From contig JAJDTN010000043.1 of the NCBI GenBank assembly GCA_022827165.1, positions 1 through 10,871 of the forward strand: a stretch of 10,871 nt of DNA. The letters are read 5' to 3'. Shown here in pieces: positions 1-6,391 of the stretch. How positions within the stretch are numbered: the first letter of the stretch is position 1; each line of letters begins with the position of its first letter. Source of the stretch: Candidatus Latescibacterota bacterium (lineage in GTDB: Bacteria; Latescibacterota; UBA2968; UBA8231). The translations under genes and the position numbers were made by a program. The notes under the pieces were generated by a model. That model ran no database searches and was not told where the DNA came from. It was given only the letters and a program-made list of their open reading frames with translations.

Positions 1-804
1 GAGTCCCTCGAGAAGCGAGCGGCGGCCCTGGGGAGCGTCGACCTGGCGTCCATCGTCTCGGTGCTGGCCACGGGCAAGTCCGGAGCCAGGCGGCTGGAGG
101 TGCCCTGGAACCCCACGCCCCTGGTGCTGCGCGACGGCACCCGGATCGACATGCGGATCGACATCCCCGACACCCTTCGGCAGGCCCTCGTAGGGCGCCG
201 CGTCGACGTGGAGTGGGTCCAGCTCGACGAGAACTACGACCCCAAGGGGGGGCCCCGGCAGGCGCGGGTCCAGATCTACGCCGACAGCGAGGACAGCGTC
301 GGGGTGGAGGACCTCAACCTCCGCCTGAGCGACACCGGCATCAAGCGGGTGCGTCTGCGGCTCACCACCCGGAGCCACGCCGGAGGACCGGAGCAGTCGA
401 TCTCCCAGGTCCTGGAGTCCGGCGGCTGGAAGTGGGCCTTCGAGGCCAAGCCCCTGGTCTCCTTCCTCGCCATCCGCCCGGGGCGGGACCGCACCGACGA
501 GGAGGGCCAGCTGGTGAAGGGGAAGACCGAGCGGCTCATCGGTCTGCCGGGCATCGCCTTCGCGGGCTGGCACAACGCCGAGCACCCCGCCGTATCCGGC
601 GTCCACCTCACGGCCATCGGCAACGTCCTGGAGGCGCTCTCCACGGACAACTCCATCGCCGTCTCCCTGGGGGTGGCCCTGTCCCTCTACAAGGACCGCT
701 TTCTCTTCGGCTTCGCCTGGGACATCTACGACTCCCGTCCCAAGGCCCGCCGCGAGGGCACCCGGGACTACATCCTCACCTTCAAGTACTCGGGCCTGTT
801 CTGA
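1..804 (+). CDS. Hypothetical protein, 5' end outside window
   Basis: The frame is open from base 1 to a TGA at 802-804, giving 267 visible residues. The true start lies upstream of the window; the GTG at 61 is internal in a frame that stays open. I do not recognise the family. The visible part has charged, strand-like segments. The last 60 residues alternate hydrophobic and polar residues (SIAVSLGVALSLY, RFLFGFAWDIY, DYILTFKYSGLF) and end in phenylalanine. That resembles the C-terminal strand of an outer-membrane beta-barrel, but this is only an inference from pattern. Codon use is GC3-rich like its neighbours. The promoter that follows (817-845) suggests the gene ends a separate transcription unit. 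No T-tailed hairpin is visible after the stop. Coding status is firm; function is unknown. Confidence 0.8.
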   Translation, partial: ESLEKRAAALGSVDLASIVSVLATGKSGARRLEVPWNPTPLVLRDGTRIDMRIDIPDTLRQALVGRRVDVEWVQLDENYDPKGGPRQARVQIYADSEDSVGVEDLNLRLSDTGIKRVRLRLTTRSHAGGPEQSISQVLESGGWKWAFEAKPLVSFLAIRPGRDRTDEEGQLVKGKTERLIGLPGIAFAGWHNAEHPAVSGVHLTAIGNVLEALSTDNSIAVSLGVALSLYKDRFLFGFAWDIYDSRPKARREGTRDYILTFKYSGLF

Positions 805-816
805 AAGAGATCGTCC

Positions 817-845
817 TTGACACCTGCAATGATGTTCAGTAACAT
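817..845 (+). promoter_or_regulatory. Sigma70-type promoter TTGACA-N17-TAACAT
   Basis: A perfect -35 box TTGACA (817-822) is followed by a 17-base spacer and TAACAT (840-845), which matches the TATAAT consensus at 4 of 6 positions. It lies in the most AT-rich stretch of an otherwise extremely GC-rich window, 12 bases after the stop of the preceding gene. The expected start of transcription is near 852, which is also the first base of an ATG. It could drive the small ORF at 852-1004 and perhaps the operon beyond. Confidence 0.6.
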
Positions 846-865
846 ATACACATGTTCAGCATTGC
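826..865 (+). repeat. Nested direct and inverted repeats over promoter (operator candidate)
   Basis: The 8-mer ATGTTCAG occurs at 832-839 and again at 852-859, exactly 20 bp apart (about two helical turns). It brackets the -10 box. AACAT (841-845) pairs as an inverted repeat with ATGTT on both sides (832-836 and 852-856). An outer inverted pair, GCAAT (826-830) and ATTGC (861-865), frames the set. Copies spaced by whole turns on one face of the helix around -10 and +1 would suit a repressor site. The regulator is unknown. The GTTC cores are 16 bases apart, so they do not match the GTTC-N7-GTTC LexA box of alphaproteobacteria. Confidence 0.45.
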
Positions 866-1004
866 TCTGCACATCGTCATCCAGCCCCGGTTGCGGTTCG
901 TCTCGGTGCCGTCCGCGCCGGTGGACCGCCTCGCCCGCGCCCTCACCGCAGCCTCCGCGGCCTACCTGGTGGCGCGCATCGGCTCGGAGCTGCTCCCGAT
1001 CTGA
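852..1004 (+). CDS. Possible small protein, 50 aa, leaderless
   Basis: An ATG at 852 opens a 50-codon frame ending in TGA at 1002-1004. No Shine-Dalgarno sequence precedes it. Instead the ATG sits 7 bases after the predicted -10 box, so its A would be about +1 of the transcript, as expected for a leaderless mRNA. About 46 of the 49 codons after the ATG end in G or C, as in neighbouring genes, although a GC-rich background makes this weak support. The predicted protein starts with a hydrophobic stretch (MFSIALHIVI), followed by basic residues. It ends with an alanine-rich, probably helical segment (RLARALTAASAAYLVARIG). I recognise no family. It may be a real small protein, a degraded gene end, or a leader peptide upstream of the wall operon. 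Confidence 0.4.
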   Translation: MFSIALHIVIQPRLRFVSVPSAPVDRLARALTAASAAYLVARIGSELLPI

Positions 1005-1032
1005 GGCGCCCCCGCCGCACCCGCCGCCACCT

Positions 1033-1062
1033 TTGACTTCCGGCGGCCCCCGGTGGCATTAT
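1033..1062 (+). promoter_or_regulatory. Candidate promoter TTGACT-N18-CATTAT
   Basis: TTGACT (1033-1038; 5 of 6 to consensus) is followed by an 18-base spacer and CATTAT (1057-1062; 4 of 6), in a short AT-rich break. The predicted transcription start is near 1069. It is the nearest promoter to the LytR_C-to-TPR operon, so it probably drives all or part of it. Short inverted repeats overlap it: GCCGCC 1023-1028 with GGCGGC 1042-1047, and GCCACC 1026-1031 with GGTGGC 1052-1057. These could form competing hairpins around the -35 box. Confidence 0.5.
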
Positions 1063-1167
1063 TGTTGTATGGAGGTTGGCGGGGGGTTCGCGTGCGCCCC
1101 CGGCTCGGCCTCCGGCCGCTCGCGGCCCCCTCGCCCCTTTCGGCTCAACCGGGATTCCGCTCGAAAC

Positions 1168-1632
1168 GTGCAGGAGAAGGCCCTCTGTCTGCTGGCGGGT
1201 GCGGCGTGCACGGCGCTGCTGGGGGTCCGGTTCTGGCCCGGAGCGCAGGCCCCGGAGGCCCCGGCGCCGCCGCCGGAGGCCCCGCCCGCCGAGGTTTCCC
1301 CCCCCATCCGCCTCGATGGTTTCCAGTTGGCCGTCCTCAACGGCTGCGGTGCCTCCCTGGTGGCGGCGCGCATGACCGACAAGGCCCGGTCCCTCGGACT
1401 CGACGTCATCCACGAGGGCAACGCCTCCAGCTTCGACTTCGTCGAGTCCGTCGTCATCGACCGCAACGGCGACCTGGAGAAAGCGCGCCAGGTCGCCCGC
1501 CTCCTCGGGATTCCCGGAGCCATCCAGCAGCTCAGCGACGACGACTACCGGCTCGAGGCGGTCACCGTCGTCATCGGCCGCGACTACCGGCGCCTGGGGC
1601 TGTTCGACTCCTCCTCCGGGCCGTCGAATTGA
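1168..1632 (+). CDS. LytR C-terminal domain membrane-anchored protein
   Basis: From GTG 1168 the product is 154 aa. It has a short N-terminal membrane anchor (about residues 4-20, ALCLLAGAACTALLGV), a Pro/Ala-rich linker (about 24-48), and a LytR_C domain (about 52-140). The domain starts at FQLAVLNGCG and continues through SLVAARMTDKARSLGLDV and SVVIDRNGDLEKARQVARLL. LytR_C domains occur alone or at the end of LCP wall-ligase proteins; their exact role is unclear, but a cell-envelope function is usual. There is no LCP catalytic domain here. The start is uncertain. An in-frame ATG at 1069 would add 33 Arg/Pro/Gly-rich residues, and it coincides with the predicted transcription start. Codons in that extension have clearly lower GC3 (about 27 of 33), so I prefer GTG 1168, although it also lacks a good ribosome site. 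The gene's TGA overlaps the TTG start of rsfS. Confidence 0.85.
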   Translation: MQEKALCLLAGAACTALLGVRFWPGAQAPEAPAPPPEAPPAEVSPPIRLDGFQLAVLNGCGASLVAARMTDKARSLGLDVIHEGNASSFDFVESVVIDRNGDLEKARQVARLLGIPGAIQQLSDDDYRLEAVTVVIGRDYRRLGLFDSSSGPSN

Positions 1633-2044
1633 CCGCCGCCGCCCTCCGGGCCGACCCCCTGCTGGGGCCCATCCTCGAGACCCTGCGCGACAGGAAAGCC
1701 CTCGACCTCGTGGTCATCGACCTGCGCGGGATCAGCGACACCGCCGACTACTTCGTCCTCTGCTCGGGCACCTCCGAGCCCCATATCCGGTCCCTGACCG
1801 ACGACCTTGTGGAACAGCTGCGCGGACAGGGGCAGCGGCCGTGGCACGTCGAGGGCCGCCAGTCCCTGCGCTGGGTCCTCGTCGACTTCGTGGACGTGGT
1901 CGTCCACATCTTCGGCCGGGAGGCGCGCGAGTTCTACGCTCTCGAACGCCTGTGGGGCGACGCCCCGGCCACGCGCCTGCCCGACGGCTGGGAGGAGGAG
2001 CGGCCGGCGGCCGAGGACGCCCTGGTGACGGAGGAGGGACGCGG

Positions 2045-2048
<4 letters not shown>
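1629..2048 (+). CDS. rsfS: Ribosome silencing factor RsfS
   Basis: The 139-aa product matches the RsfS/Iojap/YbeB family over its whole length. These proteins bind uL14 on the large ribosomal subunit and block subunit joining during starvation. Family signatures are seen in order: DLVVIDLRGISDTADYFVL (about residues 26-44), SGTSEPHIRSLTDDLVEQL, the WHVEG segment, and WVLVDFVDVVVHIFGREAREF followed by YALERLW. The start is TTG 1629. It is the only reasonable start close to the conserved region and overlaps the upstream TGA as TTGA, so translation is probably coupled. The end overlaps mtnA by 4 bases (GTGA). In many bacteria nadD precedes and rlmH follows rsfS; here neither is adjacent, and a LytR_C gene and mtnA take those places. 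Confidence 0.95.
2030..2038 (+). promoter_or_regulatory. Strong ribosome binding site for mtnA
   Basis: GGAGGAGGG lies inside the 3' end of rsfS, 6 bases before the GTG at 2045. It fixes the mtnA start at the GTGA overlap rather than at codons further upstream in that frame. Confidence 0.7.
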
Positions 2049-3106
<1,058 letters not shown>

Positions 3107-3108
3107 GG

Positions 3109-3900
3109 ATGGCGCGCGCCGGGACGGTCATCCTCATCGGCGGCCTGATCGCCGCCCTGGCGCACCCGGCCGCCTCGCAGTTCCGCGACGACTTCGACCC
3201 CGCCCGCTTCCGCGAGGATCTCATCCTCATCCAGCCGCGGTTCACGCCGCCGGAGCTGCTGCCGGGCCCGCCCGCCGCGGCCGGCCCCGAGGCGGCTCCC
3301 GATTCGCTGGGGACGGCCTGGCGCGTGCAGGTCATCAGCCTGAGCCGCGAGGAGGGGGCGCGGGAGATCGCCGCCGGCCTCGGAAGCCGCCTGGGGCTGG
3401 CCGTCGACGTCGTCCCCCACCGAGGGCTGTACTCGGTGGTCGCCGGCCGCTTCGCCGACCGCGCCGGGGCCGACCGCCTGCACCGGGAGCTGGCCGCCCT
3501 GGGCGCGGACTTCTCCCGGGCCTTCGTCGTCGCCGACAGCAGCGCCGCGGCCCCCGACGCCGAAGCGCCGCCGCCGCCCGCCGTGCCCGAGGAGGTCGAA
3601 GCCCCCGCCGCGACGGAGGAGCCGCCCCCCGAGATGGTGCGCCTCCAGGGATGGCGGGTCCTGATCGCCCAGCACATGCGCCTCGAGGACGCCCGCGACC
3701 TGCGCGACCGGGCCGCGGCCCGGCTCGAGCGCCAGGACCTGGACATCCGCTTCGAGGAGCCGTGGTACAAGATCCTGGCCGGCAGCTTCCGCACCTCCGC
3801 GGCGGCGCAGCAGTTCGCCGACCGCTGCCGCCGGCTGGGCTACCGCAGCGCCACCCGGATCCAGGCGGAGATCCTCATCCCCGAAGAGGAGCGGCCTTGA
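3109..3900 (+). CDS. Periplasmic protein with two SPOR domains
   Basis: The 263-aa product has a signal peptide (residues 1-23, MARAGTVILIGGLIAALAHP then AAS), a short acidic region, and two SPOR-like repeats. The first spans about 71-142, starting WRVQVISLSREEGAREIA and containing YSVVAGRFADRAGADRLHRE. The second spans about 182-258, starting WRVLIAQHMRLEDARDLRD and containing WYKILAGSFRTSAAAQQFA. A Pro/Glu/Ala-rich linker joins them. SPOR domains bind glycan strands stripped of stem peptides, typically at sites of wall turnover. No catalytic domain is visible, so this looks like a binding or scaffold protein. The start is ATG 3109, two bases after mtnA. A TTG at 3103 overlapping the mtnA TGA would add two residues and cannot be excluded; the upstream GGGG runs fit either. 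The end overlaps mltD by 4 bases, suggesting joint action with that enzyme. Confidence 0.88.
   Translation: MARAGTVILIGGLIAALAHPAASQFRDDFDPARFREDLILIQPRFTPPELLPGPPAAAGPEAAPDSLGTAWRVQVISLSREEGAREIAAGLGSRLGLAVDVVPHRGLYSVVAGRFADRAGADRLHRELAALGADFSRAFVVADSSAAAPDAEAPPPPAVPEEVEAPAATEEPPPEMVRLQGWRVLIAQHMRLEDARDLRDRAAARLERQDLDIRFEEPWYKILAGSFRTSAAAQQFADRCRRLGYRSATRIQAEILIPEEERP
3885..3891 (+). promoter_or_regulatory. Ribosome binding site deciding TTG start of mltD
   Basis: AGAGGAG ends 5 bases before TTG 3897. Together with the signal-like sequence that follows, it supports TTG 3897 as the start of the transglycosylase. The frame stays open further upstream, but only as a shadow of the SPOR gene. 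Confidence 0.65.
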
Positions 3901-5900
3901 GGGTTCTGCCCGCCGTCGTCGCCGTCGCCGCGGTTCAGTGGACCGCCTGCGCCAGCCTCCACGCGCCCCGCCAGCCGGCCCCCGAGGCCGCCCCCGAGCC
4001 GGGGCCCCGCGCCGTCGAGGCCGATCCATCGCGCGAGCCCGAGTTCGACGCCGCCCTGCGCGAGGCCCGCTGGCGCTGGCTGCGCGCCCTCGACGAGCTC
4101 CGCGCCGAGCGCCACGACCGCGCCCGCGAGGAGCTGGACCAGGCCTACTACACCCTGGCCCTGATCGACGGCAGCCCCATCCTCGACGAGCTCGGCGAGC
4201 GCGACGGCCAGGCCGAGGTCGACGCCCTGGCCGCCGACCTCGGGCGCGCCTACCTGAAGGTCCTGCCTTTCGTCGAGCACCTCTCCCCCGACAGCCCCCT
4301 GTCCCTCGTGCTCTCCGAGCTGGCCGACGAAGTCCTGGAGGAGCTGCCGGAGGACGCCGTCCCCCTCGTGCGCATCCACCAGATGGCCCCCCGGTGCGAC
4401 TTCCCCATCGACGCCAACGACCGCGTCGCCGCCAGCATCCACTTCTTCCAGACCCGCGCCCGCGAAACCTGGCAGGCCTGGACCCGGCGGGCGGGGCGCT
4501 ACCGGGACCTGATCCTGCCCGTCCTGCGCGAGGAAGGGCTGCCCGAGGATCTGTTCTACCTGTCCATGATCGAGAGCGGCTTCAACCCGCGGGCCTACTC
4601 GCGGGCCCACGCCTCCGGCCTGTGGCAGTTCATCCGGCAGACCGGCCGTCTCGAGGGACTGGTGATCGACAGCTGGGTCGACGAGCGCCGGGACCCGGTG
4701 AAGTCGACGCGCGCCGCCGTGCAGCACCTGAAGGGCCTGTACGCCGAGTTCGGCGACTGGCGACTGGCGGCGGCGGCCTACAACTCCGGCCGCGGCCGGG
4801 TGAGCCGGGCCATCCAGCGGGCCGGCACCACCGACTTCTGGCAGCTCCCCCTGCCCCGGGAGACCCGCAACTACGTGCCCCTGATCATGGCCGCGGCGGT
4901 CATCTCCAAGGACCCGCAGCGCTTCGGCTTCGAGCCGGTCGAGCCGGACCCGCCGATCCTCTGGGAACACGTGCGGCTGCGGGAGCTGATCGACCTGAAC
5001 ACCGCCGCCCGGCTCCTCGGCGTGTCCGTGAGTCTCCTGCGCAACCTCAATCCGGAGCTGCGCAGCCTCTTCACCCCTTACCGGCCCGGGAGCGGCTACC
5101 TGCTCAAGGTGCCCGAGGGCCGCGGCGACGACTTCCTGGCCGCCTTGGCGCGGCTGCCGAAGTCGGAGAAGCGCGGGGTCGCGCGGTACACGGTCCGGCA
5201 AGGCGACAACCTCTGGAGCATCGCCCGCGCCTTCGGGGTGGACCACCGGCGGCTGGCCGAGGCCAACGGGCTTTCCGGGCGCTCCCTGATCCATCCCGGG
5301 CGGACCCTCGTGGTCCCGGTCGTGAGGGGGGCCGCCATCCCGGGCTCGACCCCGACGCCGGAGGGTGGCGCGGTGCACACCGTCCGCTCCGGCGAGTCCC
5401 TGTGGTCGATCAGCCGGCGCTACGGCGTCCGCGTGGAGGACCTGCGCGCCTGGAACGGGCTTGCCGACAACCTCCTGCAGCCGGGGCAGAAGCTCAGCGT
5501 GGGCCGCGGAGCGCTGGTGACGCGCCAGCGTTCGCCCGGGGGAGGCGATGCCCCCGCCCCGGCGGTCCGCGCCGGCCGCCGCGTGCACACCGTCAGCCGG
5601 GGCGAGTCGCTGTGGTCGATCTCGCGGACCCACCTGGTGACGGTGGCCGACCTCCGGCTCTGGAACGGGCTCGCCGACGACGTCATCCGCCCGGGGCAGA
5701 GCCTGTACCTGGCCGGCGCCGGCTCGGCCGGTGGCGGCTCCTACACCGTGGTGGGAGGGGACACGCTCTACGGCATCGCCCGCCGCTTCGGCGTCGACGT
5801 CGCCGATATCGCCCGGCGGAACAACCTGAGCCTGTCGTCGGCCCTGCTCATCGGCATGGAGCTGCACATCCCCGTCGGCGAGGCGCTCGAGGGGCCCTGA
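3897..5900 (+). CDS. mltD: MltD-like lytic transglycosylase with four LysM domains
   Basis: The 667-aa product begins at TTG 3897 with a hydrophobic export signal. A Cys follows at VQWTAC (residue 19), which could be a lipobox, though Trp at -3 is unusual. A helical N-terminal region precedes an SLT domain with catalytic Glu226 in SMIESGFNPRAYSRA, the SGLWQFI motif, and AAYNSGRGRVSRAI around Asn296. A degenerate LysM-like segment follows (about 358-415, HVRLRELIDLNTAARLLGVS). Four clear LysM domains then start near residues 431, 493, 563 and 616. The enzyme should cleave the MurNAc-GlcNAc bond of peptidoglycan with 1,6-anhydro product formation. E. coli MltD is shorter (about 450 aa) with two LysM domains. 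The start overlaps the SPOR gene stop (TTGA); the end overlaps mreD by one base. The close coupling to mreD, mrdA and rodA suggests a role in wall elongation. Confidence 0.93.
   Translation: MRVLPAVVAVAAVQWTACASLHAPRQPAPEAAPEPGPRAVEADPSREPEFDAALREARWRWLRALDELRAERHDRAREELDQAYYTLALIDGSPILDELGERDGQAEVDALAADLGRAYLKVLPFVEHLSPDSPLSLVLSELADEVLEELPEDAVPLVRIHQMAPRCDFPIDANDRVAASIHFFQTRARETWQAWTRRAGRYRDLILPVLREEGLPEDLFYLSMIESGFNPRAYSRAHASGLWQFIRQTGRLEGLVIDSWVDERRDPVKSTRAAVQHLKGLYAEFGDWRLAAAAYNSGRGRVSRAIQRAGTTDFWQLPLPRETRNYVPLIMAAAVISKDPQRFGFEPVEPDPPILWEHVRLRELIDLNTAARLLGVSVSLLRNLNPELRSLFTPYRPGSGYLLKVPEGRGDDFLAALARLPKSEKRGVARYTVRQGDNLWSIARAFGVDHRRLAEANGLSGRSLIHPGRTLVVPVVRGAAIPGSTPTPEGGAVHTVRSGESLWSISRRYGVRVEDLRAWNGLADNLLQPGQKLSVGRGALVTRQRSPGGGDAPAPAVRAGRRVHTVSRGESLWSISRTHLVTVADLRLWNGLADDVIRPGQSLYLAGAGSAGGGSYTVVGGDTLYGIARRFGVDVADIARRNNLSLSSALLIGMELHIPVGEALEGP
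5373..5728 (+). repeat. DNA-level duplication of LysM units 2 and 3
   Basis: Within the transglycosylase gene, the segments starting at 5373 and 5583 are alignable at nucleotide level with a 210-base (70-codon) period. Both begin GTGCACACCGTC. Both carry CTGTGGTCGATC at matching offsets and TGGAACGGGCT at 5451 and 5661. The first and fourth LysM units are far more diverged. This points to a recent in-frame duplication of one LysM unit and its linker. Confidence 0.75.
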
Positions 5901-6385
5901 TGCTCCCCGTCGCGCGCCACGTCCTCTTCCTCGCCCTGGCCTTCATCCTCCAGTCGACCTGGATCCACCACCTGCAGGTCGCCGGGGTCATGCCCGATCT
6001 CGTGCTCATGGTGGTCGTCTTCGTCGCCCTCATTTCGGGCCCCCTGGAGGCGACGGTCCTGGGCTTTCTGGCCGGGCTCTGCCAGGATGCCTACTCCCCT
6101 CCGGACCTGGGCCTGAACGCCCTGGCCAAGTCCCTCGTGGGGTTCGGCGTCGGAGCCACCCGCGAGGGCCTGCTGGCCGACACCGTCCAGGTGCAGGTGG
6201 GCGTGCTCGTGGCCGCCGTGCTCGTCCACGATCTCATCTACTACATCGGCGCCAGCTCCACCTCCTTCGAGGAGGTGCCCGGCATGATGTTCCGCTTCAG
6301 CCTCGGGCGCGCCCTCTACACCGGCCTCATCGGTCTGATCGCCGCCCTGGCGATCCGCCTGCGCCGACGGGTGATCGCCGACTAG
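5900..6385 (+). CDS. mreD: Rod shape-determining protein MreD
   Basis: The 161-aa, very hydrophobic product fits MreD in length and pattern. It has about five membrane helices with the family-like segments HVLFLALAFILQSTW, VMPDLVLMVVVFVALISG, GFLAGLCQDAYSPPDLGLNA and a basic tail (RLRRRVIAD). MreD is an inner-membrane part of the elongasome that works with MreC, PBP2 and RodA. The ATG overlaps the mltD stop by one base (TGATG), with GAGGGG 5 bases before it. It is followed after a TAG and two codons by mrdA in the same frame. No mreC or mreB lies upstream, where they are most often found. Confidence 0.92.
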   Translation: MLPVARHVLFLALAFILQSTWIHHLQVAGVMPDLVLMVVVFVALISGPLEATVLGFLAGLCQDAYSPPDLGLNALAKSLVGFGVGATREGLLADTVQVQVGVLVAAVLVHDLIYYIGASSTSFEEVPGMMFRFSLGRALYTGLIGLIAALAIRLRRRVIAD

Positions 6386-6391
6386 CGCGCC

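Noticed and set aside
832..857. LexA (SOS) box
   Set aside because: GTTC cores are present, but the spacing is 16 bases rather than 7, and there is no GAAC-N4-GTTC palindrome of the Gram-positive type.
817..1067. Upstream extension of the LytR_C frame to TTG 817 or ATG 829/832
   Set aside because: The translated stretch is rich in Ser, Pro, Arg and Cys, like an out-of-frame shadow. It crosses two promoters and overlaps the better small ORF. No domain or signal is visible in it.
1020..1068. Rho-independent terminator after the small ORF
   Set aside because: GCCGCC/GGCGGC and GCCACC/GGTGGC arms can pair, and ATTATTGTTGT follows. But the loops are 13-20 bases and the tail is not a clean T run, and the same bases form a plausible promoter.
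1053..1628. Long upstream open extension of the rsfS frame
   Set aside because: It lies entirely over the LytR_C gene in another frame and translates to Arg/Pro/Gly-rich sequence. RsfS homology begins only after TTG 1629.
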